From Actinophytocola sp035634895 (lineage in GTDB: Bacteria; Actinomycetota; Actinomycetes; Mycobacteriales; Pseudonocardiaceae), in the NCBI RefSeq assembly GCF_035634895.1, contig NZ_DASQCC010000192.1, positions 1-64,000 on the forward strand: a stretch of 64,000 nucleotides of DNA, written 5' to 3'. The notes beneath the pieces were generated by a model. That model ran no database searches. It saw only the letters and a program-made list of their open reading frames with translations, and was not told the DNA's origin. Every line of letters starts with the position of its first letter. Within the stretch, counting starts at the first letter, position 1. Position numbers and translations under genes: made by a program. This document shows positions 17,016-24,671 of the stretch, piece by piece.

Positions 17016-17369
17016 TCACCGCTTTGCCAGCTCCGCGGCGAAGATCGCGGACGCCTTCTTCAGCACCTCGATCTCCTCGCGCATCCCGTCGATGCGCTCG
17101 TTCGCGGTCGCCAGCTCCGCCTCCAGTTCGGCGATGCGGGCGAGCAGCCGTTCCCGGGGCGCCTGCCGCAACCGGGCGGCGTCGTCGGCGCTGAACATGC
17201 CGTCGTCCAGCCGCTTCACCCAGATCCGCAGCGACTGCTCACCGACGTCGAACTCCTCGGCCACCTCACGCAGGATCGACCGGTTGCCCGGCTCGGCCTG
17301 GCGGCGCTCGACGACCCGGCGGACAGCGGCGTTGCGCACCTCGTCGCTGTACTTCCGCTCGAACGCCAT
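17016..17369 (-). CDS. Orphan IS3-type OrfA-like helix-turn-helix protein
   Basis: 117 aa: ERKYSDEVRNAAVRRVVERR, VAEEFDVGEQSLRIWVKR (HTH_Tnp_1) and a leucine-zipper-like coiled coil from about residue 70 to 105 ending LKKASAIFAAELAKR. This is the architecture of OrfA in IS3-family elements. Normally orfB with the DDE integrase follows by -1 frameshift, but downstream here is only the OsmC gene and no terminal inverted repeats are seen. So it is either a relic of an insertion sequence or a domesticated DNA-binding protein. The frame itself is intact. Confidence 0.8.
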   Translation of the reverse strand: MAFERKYSDEVRNAAVRRVVERRQAEPGNRSILREVAEEFDVGEQSLRIWVKRLDDGMFSADDAARLRQAPRERLLARIAELEAELATANERIDGMREEIEVLKKASAIFAAELAKR

Positions 17370-17745
17370 GTCCGCCCTTCCGCCATCACCGTCTCGACAC
17401 AGCGTAACGACTGGCCACGGGCTCCTGCCCGCGACAGCCGGGATCGGGTGGGTGACGGCCGGTTGCCCGGCGAGGGTCGGCCCACCAGCCGGGCCGGAAG
17501 AAAGTTTTCACAGAACCGTCGGAAGATGTCGAGAGTCAACTCGGCGTGAGGCGGCAGGGCACAGCCATCGCGGGCAGAAGAGATGCAGGAGCGTGGGCCT
17601 TGTTCACCTGCCAGGCCTGGGGGTCGCCCGGCGGGATGGGCACCACGCCCCTGCACCTAGGGGTATCGCGAAACCGCGGCGAGCGTTACTCGACCCTCGT
17701 GGGTCGGTTGTGGACGGTGTCCGGGTGGGACCGGACAGTGTTCGA
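17370..17745. other. Gap of about 375 bases, no supported gene
   Basis: One frame (17546-17806, plus) is open but has low-information composition and no domain, and it runs into the terminator and end of the FAS1 gene. A run of A and T (AAGAAAGTTTTCA) near 17502 is conspicuous in this GC-rich DNA and may belong to the promoter of the OrfA-like gene's neighbourhood. Confidence 0.5.
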
Positions 17746-17776
17746 TGTGGCGCCCACCAGGCTGATGGGCGCCACA
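17746..17776 (-). terminator. Strong hairpin after the FAS1 gene
   Basis: TGTGGCGCCCA, nine-base loop, TGGGCGCCACA: an 11-bp perfect stem just beyond the stop codon of the FAS1 lipoprotein gene. There is no long U-tract, as usual for actinobacterial hairpin terminators. Confidence 0.8.
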
Positions 17777-17789
17777 CCGAGGGTTCGCG

Positions 17790-18455
17790 TCAGCTCGTCG
17801 GCATGAGGACCGAGTCGATCAGGTAGACGGTGGCGTTCGCGGTGTGCACGCCGCCGCAGATGACGTTGGCGTCGTTGACCTTCAGGTTGTCACCCGAGCC
17901 GGTGACGTTGACCATGCCCTTCTCGACGGTCGCGTGCTCGCCACCGATCGCGTCCGGGGCCAGCTGGCCGGGGACCACGTGGTAGGTCAGGATCTTGGTG
18001 AGCAGCGCGCTGTCGGTCTTCAGCTTGTCGATGGTCGCCGCGTCGATCTTGGCGAAGGCGTCGTCGACCGGCGCGAAGACGGTGAACTCGCTGCCGTTGA
18101 GGGTGTCGACGAGGTTGACCTGCGGGTTGAGCTGGCCGGACACGGCCTGCACGAGGGTCTTGAGCAGCGGGTTGTTGCTGGCGGCGACCGCGACCGGGTC
18201 GGCTGCCATGCCCGCGACCGAACCGGCGCCGCTCGGCACCTGCTGCGCGTAGCCGGCGCAGCCGGGGCCGACCAGGTCGGCGGCGGGGTCGGCCATGGCC
18301 CCGCTGTCCGAAGAGGACTCGGTGGTCATCTGCTTGGTGGTCGCGGAGCCCGTGTCGTTGGAGGCTCCTTGTTCGGAGCCGCTGCACGCGGCGCCGAAGA
18401 ACGCGATGAACGCGACACCGATGGCAAGCGTGCCGCGACGGATGTTCCGCTTCAT
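17790..18455 (-). CDS. FAS1 (fasciclin)-domain lipoprotein, MPT70/MPT83-like
   Basis: 221 aa. Signal ending in lipobox FFGAAC, a Ser/Thr-rich linker, then one FAS1 domain (about 85-221): NPLLKTLVQAVSG, GSEFTVFAPVDDAFAKID, LTKILTYHVVPGQL, and the closing ATVYLIDSVLMPTS. Single-domain FAS1 proteins of this kind in mycobacteria (MPT70, MPT83) are abundant secreted or surface antigens under the sigma factor SigK. The domain is an adhesion or ligand fold. It is transcribed away from dipZ; its own upstream region has a CCATCC-17-CGAACA promoter and its end a strong hairpin. Confidence 0.93.
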   Translation of the reverse strand: MKRNIRRGTLAIGVAFIAFFGAACSGSEQGASNDTGSATTKQMTTESSSDSGAMADPAADLVGPGCAGYAQQVPSGAGSVAGMAADPVAVAASNNPLLKTLVQAVSGQLNPQVNLVDTLNGSEFTVFAPVDDAFAKIDAATIDKLKTDSALLTKILTYHVVPGQLAPDAIGGEHATVEKGMVNVTGSGDNLKVNDANVICGGVHTANATVYLIDSVLMPTS

Positions 18456-18517
18456 GACAGGTATTTCTCCTCGTTCGATCTACGGATGGCCCAGCGTCGG
18501 GGGCCGCAATCACCCCG

Positions 18518-18546
18518 TGTTCGGAGGAGCCGCGGCGGCCGGATGG
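18518..18546 (-). promoter_or_regulatory. SigK-type promoter of the FAS1 gene
   Basis: Read on the minus strand: CCATCC (18546-18541), 17 bases, CGAACA (18523-18518), about 62 bases before the ATG. This matches the mycobacterial SigK promoter pattern as I recall it (CCATCC, 16-17 bases, CGAATA-like). Confidence 0.75.
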
Positions 18547-18604
18547 GTGCCGTCTCCGGTCGTTACCTGTCCGTTATCTCGCGGGGTTTTCCGTGTACGG
18601 AAAC

Positions 18605-18633
18605 CAATCCGCGCACGGCCGTGGCGGCGAACC
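18605..18633 (+). promoter_or_regulatory. SigK-type promoter of dipZ
   Basis: CAATCC (18605-18610), 17 bases, CGAACC (18628-18633), 46 bases before the GTG start. It is divergent from the FAS1 promoter. A dyad TTTCCGT/ACGGAAA (18588-18603) lies immediately upstream of the -35. Confidence 0.7.
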
Positions 18634-18679
18634 ACCTCACGAACCGAAGTGGATCGTCGAGAAACCCTGTGAGGACACC

Positions 18680-20455
18680 GTGCTGACACTCGCGTTGATC
18701 GGGCTCATCGGCGGGTTGGTGACGGGGATATCGCCCTGCATCCTGCCGGTGCTGCCCGTCATCTTCTTCTCCGGCGCGCAGGCGGCCGACACCGGACAGG
18801 CTGGAACGACCGCGGCGCCGGCCGTCGCGGGGTCGGGTGGCGTGACGGTCGCCGAACGTGCCCCGGCCGCGCCGAAGGCGTCGCGTTCGCGTCCGTACCT
18901 GGTGATCGCCGGTCTGGTCGTGAGCTTCACGCTGGTGACCCTGTTCGGCTCGCTGCTCCTGTCCGTTCTCGGTCTGCCGCAGGACGTTCTGCGTTGGGCG
19001 GGCCTGGTCGTGCTGGTGCTGATCGGCGTCGGCCTGATCGTGCCGCGGTTCGAGCACCTGCTGGAGAAGCCGTTCTCCTGGCTGCCGCAACGCAGTCCGG
19101 ACGCCGCCAAGGGCGGCTTCCCGCTCGGTCTCGCGCTCGGCGCGGTCTATGTTCCTTGTGCGGGACCGGTTCTCGCGGCGATCACCGTCGCGGGGTCGAC
19201 CGGGCAGATCGGCCTCGACACCGTCGTGCTCACGCTGAGCTTCGCGGTCGGCGCCGCCATTCCGTTGCTGGTCTTCGCCCTCGCCGGCCGCCGGGTCGCC
19301 GAGCGGGTCAGGGCGTTTCGCAAGCGGCAGCGCGGCATCCGCCTCACCGCGGGCGTCGTGATGATCGCGCTCGCCGTCGGCCTCGTGTTCAACCTCCCGC
19401 AACTGCTCCAGCGCGCCATCCCCGACTACACCGGCGGCCTGCAGGACCAGGTCAACAACTCGAAGCAGGTGCAGGAGGCGCTCAACCTCGGCGGCATCGA
19501 GAACGACCAGAACAAGAACCTCGACAAGTGCACCAATGGCGCCGACACGCTCGAGGCCTGCGGCACCGCGCCCGACCTCCGGGGCATCCAGGGCTGGCTC
19601 AACACCCCGAACGGCGCCCCGGTCGACCTTCGGGCCCTGCGGGGCAAGGTCGTGCTGCTCGACTTCTGGGCGTACTCCTGCATCAACTGCCAGCGCTCCA
19701 TCCCGCACGTCGTCGCCTGGGACAAGGCCTACCGCGACGCCGGTCTGGAGGTCATCGGCATCCACTCGCCGGAGTACGCGTTCGAGAAGGAACCCGGCAA
19801 CGTGGCGTCGGCCGCCGCCAAGTTCGGCATGACCTACCCGGTCGCGCTCGACAACAACCTGGGCACCTGGACGAACTACCGCAACCGGTACTGGCCGGCG
19901 CACTACCTCATCGACGCCAACGGCACCGTGCGGCACATCAAGTTCGGCGAGGGCGACTACGACGGCACCGAGAAGCTCGTCCGTGAGCTCCTCCGCGACA
20001 CGGACCCGAACGTGAAGCTGCCCAGGGCCACCGACACCGCCGACGACACCCCGAACACCACCGACATCACCCGCGAGACCTTCCTCGGCTCCACCAAACG
20101 CGTGAACTACGCGGGGAAGGGCACCTACTCGGCGGGAGACCGGTCCTTCACGTTCCCGGACAAGCAGGCCAGGGACACCTTCGCTCTCGACGGCGCGTGG
20201 ACGCTCACGTCCCAGAGCATCACCCCCACCGCCGACCAGGGTCTCCTCCGCCTGAACTACCGGGCGAAGGAGGTCCGCATGGTCCTCTCCGGCAACGGCA
20301 CCGTCACCTACCGGATCGGTGACCGGACCAGGACCATCCACGTCACCGGCACCCCTGACTCCTACCAGCTCGTGTCCACAAAGGACATCGAGGCGGGCAC
20401 CGTCATCGTCACGGTGAGCAGGGGTGTCCAGGCTTACTCGTTCACCTTCGGCTGA
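18680..20455 (+). CDS. dipZ: DipZ: CcdA-like membrane thiol transporter fused to a thioredoxin-like domain
   Basis: 591 aa from GTG 18680 (GAGGA just upstream). The N-terminal 250 residues form the CcdA-type module with redox Cys in SPCILPVLPV and VPCAGPVLA and about six helices. Then comes a TlpA/AhpC-like extracytoplasmic domain with SCINCQRSIP (CxxC), and a C-terminal beta domain (about 460-591) ending QAYSFTFG, as in mycobacterial DipZ. It carries electrons across the membrane to reduce thiols outside. The thioredoxin gene follows by 13 bases and can feed the CcdA Cys from the cytoplasm. A SigK-type promoter precedes it. Confidence 0.93.
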   Translation: MLTLALIGLIGGLVTGISPCILPVLPVIFFSGAQAADTGQAGTTAAPAVAGSGGVTVAERAPAAPKASRSRPYLVIAGLVVSFTLVTLFGSLLLSVLGLPQDVLRWAGLVVLVLIGVGLIVPRFEHLLEKPFSWLPQRSPDAAKGGFPLGLALGAVYVPCAGPVLAAITVAGSTGQIGLDTVVLTLSFAVGAAIPLLVFALAGRRVAERVRAFRKRQRGIRLTAGVVMIALAVGLVFNLPQLLQRAIPDYTGGLQDQVNNSKQVQEALNLGGIENDQNKNLDKCTNGADTLEACGTAPDLRGIQGWLNTPNGAPVDLRALRGKVVLLDFWAYSCINCQRSIPHVVAWDKAYRDAGLEVIGIHSPEYAFEKEPGNVASAAAKFGMTYPVALDNNLGTWTNYRNRYWPAHYLIDANGTVRHIKFGEGDYDGTEKLVRELLRDTDPNVKLPRATDTADDTPNTTDITRETFLGSTKRVNYAGKGTYSAGDRSFTFPDKQARDTFALDGAWTLTSQSITPTADQGLLRLNYRAKEVRMVLSGNGTVTYRIGDRTRTIHVTGTPDSYQLVSTKDIEAGTVIVTVSRGVQAYSFTFG

Positions 20456-20468
20456 GAGGCAGAAACCC

Positions 20469-20789
20469 ATGGAGCTCAAGCACGTCACCGACGACACGTT
20501 CACCGCCGAGGTGCTCGAGGCCGGCAGGCCCGTGCTCGTCGACTTCTGGGCGCCCTGGTGCGGCCCCTGCAAGGCGCTCGCGCCGGTGCTCGCCGAGATC
20601 GCCGAGCAACACGCGGACAAGCTCACCGTCGTGAAGCTGGACATCGACGACAACCCGGCCACCGCGGGCAGCCTGCGCATCATGTCGATCCCGACCATGA
20701 CCCTGTTCGTCGACGGCCGGCCGGCCACCACCATCAGCGGCGCCAGGTCCAAGAAGGCCATTCTCGACGGCCTCGCGAAATGGCTCTGA
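20469..20789 (+). CDS. Thioredoxin
   Basis: 106 aa, classic thioredoxin: VLVDFWAPWCGPCKALAPVL with the WCGPC active site, then KLDIDDNPATAGSLRIMSIPTMTLF with the cis-Pro, and a C-terminal helix. It has no signal peptide and is therefore cytoplasmic. The ATG at 20469 is preceded by GAGAGG. Being 13 bases after dipZ it is the likely electron donor to the DipZ membrane module. This gene pairing suggests a complete thiol-transfer path from NADPH/thioredoxin reductase to the cell surface. Confidence 0.94.
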   Translation: MELKHVTDDTFTAEVLEAGRPVLVDFWAPWCGPCKALAPVLAEIAEQHADKLTVVKLDIDDNPATAGSLRIMSIPTMTLFVDGRPATTISGARSKKAILDGLAKWL

Positions 20790-20797
20790 CCGGAGGC

Positions 20798-20825
20798 CAA
20801 TCCGTCCGACCGTCCACATCGAACA
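20798..20825 (+). promoter_or_regulatory. SigK-type promoter of the CFA-synthase operon
   Basis: CAATCC (20798-20803), 16 bases, CGAACA (20820-20825), 36 bases before the ATG at 20862. It is the third copy of this promoter form in 2.3 kb. A small dyad TCAGGT/ACCTGA (20833-20850) and a strong GAGGAGG site follow. Confidence 0.72.
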
Positions 20826-20861
20826 CATCATGTCAGGTCATACCACCTGAGGAGGCGCGCG

Positions 20862-22115
20862 ATGACCATATCGTCCACACGCGACACGACTCTGCTCCCG
20901 GACACGGAGCGGCTGCTGCGGTGGCCCGGTCTCGCCATCCCGCACCAGGCGCCCACGAAGGCATGGCTGGCCGCGAAGCTGTTCCGGCGGACCGTGCGAC
21001 CGCTGCCGGTGCGGGTGGTGTTCCCCGGCGGCGAGGTGCTCGGCGCCGGCGGTCCCGGCTCGCCGGTGATGCGGATCGTGCGGCCGGTCACGTTCTTCCA
21101 CCGCCTCGGCATCGACGCGAAGATCGGGTTCGGCGAGGCGTACATGGCCGGCGACTGGGTCAGCCGCGACCTGGCCGCGCTGCTCACCCCCTTCGCCGAG
21201 CGCATCACCACGCTCGTGTCCCCGGCGCTGCAACCGTTGCGCCGCTGGGTCGACGCCGTCCGGCCGACCGACGAGCGCAACACCGTCGCCGGGGCGCGGA
21301 CGAACATCCACCGCCACTACGACCTGTCCAACGAGATGTTCGAGTCCTTCCTGGACGAGTCGATGACCTACTCGTCGGCGTGGTTTCCCACCGGCTCCGA
21401 CGACCTGCATGCCGCGCAGCTCCGCAAGATCGACGGCGTTCTCGACCTCGCGGGCGTCCGGGCCGGCACGCACGTGCTGGAGATCGGCACCGGCTGGGGC
21501 GCGCTCGCCGTCCGCGCCGCGCGACGGGGCGCACGCGTCACCACCCTGACCATCTCCGCCGAGCAGAAGACCCTTGCCGAGAGGCGCGTCGCGGAGGCCG
21601 GGGTCGCCGACCGGGTCCAGGTCCTGCTGCGCGACTACCGCGAGGCCCGCGGTGAGTACGACGCGGTCGTGTCCGTCGAGATGATCGAGGCCGTCGGCGA
21701 CGAGTACTGGCCGGCCTACTTCGGCGCGATCGCCGGCCTGCTGCGGCCCGGCGGCCGGGTCGGGCTGCAGGCCATCACCATGCCGCACGACCGGATGCTC
21801 GCCACCCGGCGGTCGCACACCTGGATCCACAAGTACGTCTTCCCCGGCGGCCAGATCCTGTCCGTGCCCGCGGTGCTCGACAACGCCGCCCTGGCGGGCC
21901 TCGACGTCACCGAACGTCACAGCCTCGGCCCGCACTACGCCCGCACCCTCGGCCACTGGCGCGACCGTTTCCTCGCCGGCTGGCCCCGCGTCGCGGCGGC
22001 CGGCTTCGACCCGACCTTCCGCCGCATGTGGGAGTTCTACCTCGCCTACTGCGAGGCGGGGTTCCGTGCCCGCTACCTCGACGTCTGGCAGTTCGCCATG
22101 TCCAGGCCGACATGA
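20862..22115 (+). CDS. Cyclopropane-fatty-acyl-phospholipid synthase family methyltransferase (UfaA1-like)
   Basis: 417 aa, S-adenosylmethionine-dependent. It has an N-terminal CFA-type lipid domain (about 1-140), then HYDLSNEMFESFLDESMTYSSAWF, the SAM motif VLEIGTGWGALAVRAARRGARVT, a VEMIEAVGDEYWPAYFGAI segment with the active Glu, and KYVFPGGQILS. The family adds methylene or methyl groups across double bonds of membrane acyl chains. It opens an operon with the RskA-type gene (ATGA overlap) and a secreted phosphatase-family gene. In M. tuberculosis ufaA1 likewise sits next to sigK-rskA. Confidence 0.92.
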   Translation: MTISSTRDTTLLPDTERLLRWPGLAIPHQAPTKAWLAAKLFRRTVRPLPVRVVFPGGEVLGAGGPGSPVMRIVRPVTFFHRLGIDAKIGFGEAYMAGDWVSRDLAALLTPFAERITTLVSPALQPLRRWVDAVRPTDERNTVAGARTNIHRHYDLSNEMFESFLDESMTYSSAWFPTGSDDLHAAQLRKIDGVLDLAGVRAGTHVLEIGTGWGALAVRAARRGARVTTLTISAEQKTLAERRVAEAGVADRVQVLLRDYREARGEYDAVVSVEMIEAVGDEYWPAYFGAIAGLLRPGGRVGLQAITMPHDRMLATRRSHTWIHKYVFPGGQILSVPAVLDNAALAGLDVTERHSLGPHYARTLGHWRDRFLAGWPRVAAAGFDPTFRRMWEFYLAYCEAGFRARYLDVWQFAMSRPT

Positions 22116-22777
22116 GCGCCGACCTGCACACCCTCACCGGCGCCTACGCCCTCCACGCCGTCGCCGACACCGAACGGGTGACGTTCGAACGTCACCTCAC
22201 CGAGTGCGCCTCCTGCGCGCAGGAGGTTCGGGAGCTGCTCGCGACCGCGGCCCGGCTGGGCAGCGCGACCGCGGCCGAGCCGCCACCGCACCTCCGGCAC
22301 GTGGTCCTCGCCCGCATCCACACCGAGCACCAGATCCGACCACGCCGGCGTCGCGGTCCAGCGCTCGCGACCCGGCTGCTCGCCGGCGCCGCGGCGGTGC
22401 TGGTCGCCGTCACCGTGTCCCTCGGCGTGCTCGTCGCACAGCGTGGCGACGAGCACCGGCAGGCCGATGTGCTCACCTCGGTCCTGCTGGCCCGGGACGT
22501 GCGAGCGGTCCACGCCGGGGGAATCACCGTCGTCGTCTCGCGGGCACAGGACCGGGGCGTCCTGCTCGCCGACCTCCCGCCCGCGCCGGACGGGCACGCC
22601 TACCAGGTCTGGACCATCGACTCCCGGTACCACCCGGCCGGCACGCTCGCCGCCGGCCGCGCCACCAGCGAGCTGACCGGCGTCGCCGCGGCGGACCGCG
22701 TCGCCGTCACCGTCGAACCGGACGGCGGCTCCCCGCGACCGACCACCGCCGCGGTCGCCGAGGCGGTGATCCCGTGA
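22112..22777 (+). CDS. RskA-type anti-sigma factor
   Basis: 221 aa. The N-terminal zinc-finger-like anti-sigma domain has LTGAYALHAVADTERVTFERHL and HLTECASC (H-x3-C-x2-C). A single membrane helix (about 88-113, LLAGAAAVLVAVTVSLGVLVA) leads to the extracytoplasmic RskA domain with DLPPAPDGHAYQVWTID and a C-terminal VEPDGGSPRPT segment typical of anti-sigma-K factors. It would hold an ECF sigma (SigK) at the membrane until proteolysis. Unlike the usual layout, no sigK gene adjoins it. ATGA overlap with the CFA-type gene, GTGA overlap with the next gene. Confidence 0.9.
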   Translation: MSADLHTLTGAYALHAVADTERVTFERHLTECASCAQEVRELLATAARLGSATAAEPPPHLRHVVLARIHTEHQIRPRRRRGPALATRLLAGAAAVLVAVTVSLGVLVAQRGDEHRQADVLTSVLLARDVRAVHAGGITVVVSRAQDRGVLLADLPPAPDGHAYQVWTIDSRYHPAGTLAAGRATSELTGVAAADRVAVTVEPDGGSPRPTTAAVAEAVIP

Positions 22778-23691
22778 CCGGCCGCGGCCGGCCACCCGGC
22801 CGTCGTCAGGTCCTCGGACTGGTCGCCGCCGCGGTCGTGCTGGTGTGCCTGACGATCTCACCCGCGTCGGCCGAGCGGCCCGACGGCCCGCCGTTGCTGG
22901 GGCCCACCGACGGGCCCGAACTGCGGGTGATGACGTTCAACCTGCGGTACGCGTCGGCGCGGTCACCGCACCAGTGGGCCCGGCGGCGTCCGGTCATGGC
23001 CGAGCTCATCCGCCGCGAACGACCGACCGTGCTGGGCACCCAGGAGGGCCTGGCCGGCCAGCTCCGCGACCTCGACGCCGACCTGCCGGACCACTACGAC
23101 CGCGTCGGGCAGGGTCGCGGGGGCGGCGACCGCGACGAGTTCGTGGCCGTCTACTTCGACACCAGACGCCTCGTCCCCATGGCGCACGGCGACTTCTGGC
23201 TCTCGGACACACCGGCCGTGCCGGGTTCGGCGTCCTGGGGCAACACGACTTCCCGCATGGCCACGTGGGTCCGCTTCCGCGACCGCCGCACAGGCAGGGC
23301 GCTCGTCGTCGTCAACACCCACCTCGACAACGTGTCCGAGACGGCCCGGGTCCGCGGCGCGGAGCTCCTGCGCGACATGATCGGGGCGTTCGACCCCGGG
23401 CTGCCCGTCATCCTCACCGGTGACTTCAACGCCCCGGCCGGGCGATCCGCGGTGTACCGGACCCTGACCGCCGGCCTCGCCGACTCCTGGACCGCCGCGG
23501 CCACCCACCTGAGCCCGCGCTACGCCACGTTCCACGGTTTCCGCCCGCCACGGCCCGGTGACCGGATCGACTGGATCCTCACCCGCGGCGCGGTGTCCGT
23601 GCCCGCCGCCGGCATCGACACGTTCACCCGCGGCGGCGAGTCGCCCTCCGACCACTTCCCGGTCGAGGCACTGGTGTCGTTCGGCCCGTGA
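22774..23691 (+). CDS. Secreted endonuclease/exonuclease/phosphatase (EEP) family protein
   Basis: 305 aa from GTG 22774 (GTGA overlap). Signal peptide with twin Arg and hydrophobic core (VLGLVAAAVVLVCLTISPASA). EEP domain: LRVMTFNLRYASA, PTVLGTQEGL (metal Glu), VVVNTHLDNVSE, VILTGDFNAPAG, DRIDWILTRG, SPSDHFPVEALV (terminal Asp-His pair). All catalytic positions look kept. Phosphodiesterase or phosphatase action outside the cell on nucleic acid, phospholipid or inositol phosphate is possible; the family does not tell which. It closes the RskA operon. Confidence 0.9.
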   Translation: MTGRGRPPGRRQVLGLVAAAVVLVCLTISPASAERPDGPPLLGPTDGPELRVMTFNLRYASARSPHQWARRRPVMAELIRRERPTVLGTQEGLAGQLRDLDADLPDHYDRVGQGRGGGDRDEFVAVYFDTRRLVPMAHGDFWLSDTPAVPGSASWGNTTSRMATWVRFRDRRTGRALVVVNTHLDNVSETARVRGAELLRDMIGAFDPGLPVILTGDFNAPAGRSAVYRTLTAGLADSWTAAATHLSPRYATFHGFRPPRPGDRIDWILTRGAVSVPAAGIDTFTRGGESPSDHFPVEALVSFGP

Positions 23692-23743
23692 CCCCGTGCC
23701 GCCGCCCGCGGGTCACTGCCGTGGACGGCACGCCGCGAGCCGG

Positions 23744-24520
23744 CTACTTGCCTGGTCGGCGGCGTTTGTCGCGCGCGTAGATGATGCTCTGTTTGCCGTC
23801 GCCGGGGCTGCGGCGGTCCATCTCGAACAGGGTGGTCTCGGTGACGAGGTCGCTGAGCTTGGCGTAGCCGTAGGTGCGGGAGTCGAAGTCGGGGCTCTGG
23901 TTGGTGAGGATGTGGCCGACCGAGGCCAGCGGGGCCCAGCCGTCGTCGTCGGAGGCCGCCTCCACGGCGTTGCGGAGCTGGTTGATCAGCGCGGCGTCCC
24001 GCTTGAGCTGGGCGGCGGCCGTGGACGATCGTGGCTTGCTCACCGCGTCGTCGGCCGTGACCGGGCTCTGCGGGTGGTTGAGGTTCTCGATGTAGATGAA
24101 CTTGTCGCAGGCCGCCACGAAGGGTTTCGGGGTCTTGCGTTCACCGAACCCGTACACGGTCAGGCCGGACTCGCGCAGCCGCGAGGCGAGCCGGGTGAAG
24201 TCGCTGTCGCTGGAGACGAGGCAGAAGCCGTCGAAGCGGCCGGAGTACAGCAGGTCCATCGCGTCGATGACCATCGCGGCGTCGGTGGCGTTCTTGCCGG
24301 TGGTGTAGGCGAACTGCTGGATGGGCTGGATCGACTGGGCGAGCAGCTGGTCCTTCCAGCCCTTCAGGTTCGTGCCGGTCCAGTCGCCGTAGGCGCGCTT
24401 GACGTGCGCGGTGCCGTACTTGGCGACCTCGGCCAGCAACCCGTCGGTGATGGACGGCCGGGCGTTGTCCGCGTCGATGAGCACCGCGAGCTTGGCGGTG
24501 TTCTCGTTGACGGTGACCAT
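23744..24520 (-). CDS. NYN-domain RNase-like protein with C-terminal OST-HTH/LOTUS domain
   Basis: 258 aa from ATG 24520 (AGGAG seven bases upstream; the frame is open further but not coding there). NYN/PIN fold: AVLIDADNARPS (first acidic site), HVKRAYGDWTG, GKNATDAAMVIDAMDLLYSG, GFCLVSSDSDFTRLASRLRE, and GLTVYGFGERKTP. After a linker, residues about 180-245 form an OST-HTH (LOTUS) RNA-binding domain: LINQLRNAVEAASDDDGWAPLASVG, FDSRTYGYAKLSDLV. Members are presumed RNA-targeting nucleases with four acidic residues, all seen here. Monocistronic, divergent from the enoyl-CoA hydratase gene. Confidence 0.92.
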   Translation of the reverse strand: MVTVNENTAKLAVLIDADNARPSITDGLLAEVAKYGTAHVKRAYGDWTGTNLKGWKDQLLAQSIQPIQQFAYTTGKNATDAAMVIDAMDLLYSGRFDGFCLVSSDSDFTRLASRLRESGLTVYGFGERKTPKPFVAACDKFIYIENLNHPQSPVTADDAVSKPRSSTAAAQLKRDAALINQLRNAVEAASDDDGWAPLASVGHILTNQSPDFDSRTYGYAKLSDLVTETTLFEMDRRSPGDGKQSIIYARDKRRRPGK

Positions 24521-24671
24521 GGTGCTCCTCGTTGGGGACGGTTCGTGCCCGACCCATGATCCTCGGGGGAGCCGCCGGTGGCCTGTTGGGACCGAGGGTT
24601 GATGCTGGAGGACGACTCGCGACGGCTCGCCAGGGAGGGCACGCCGCGGGTGGACCGAAAGGCTCGGACAC

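Noticed and set aside
16921..17400. Intact insertion sequence around the OrfA-like gene
   Set aside because: No orfB, no terminal inverted repeats and no target-site duplication could be found by eye.
17546..17806. Plus-strand frame of 86 codons between the OrfA-like and FAS1 genes
   Set aside because: No domain, no good ribosome site, and it overlaps the FAS1 terminator and gene end.
18563..20800. Minus-strand open frame of 745 codons across dipZ and trx
   Set aside because: Antisense shadow; dipZ and thioredoxin carry the redox motifs CxxC in the plus strand.
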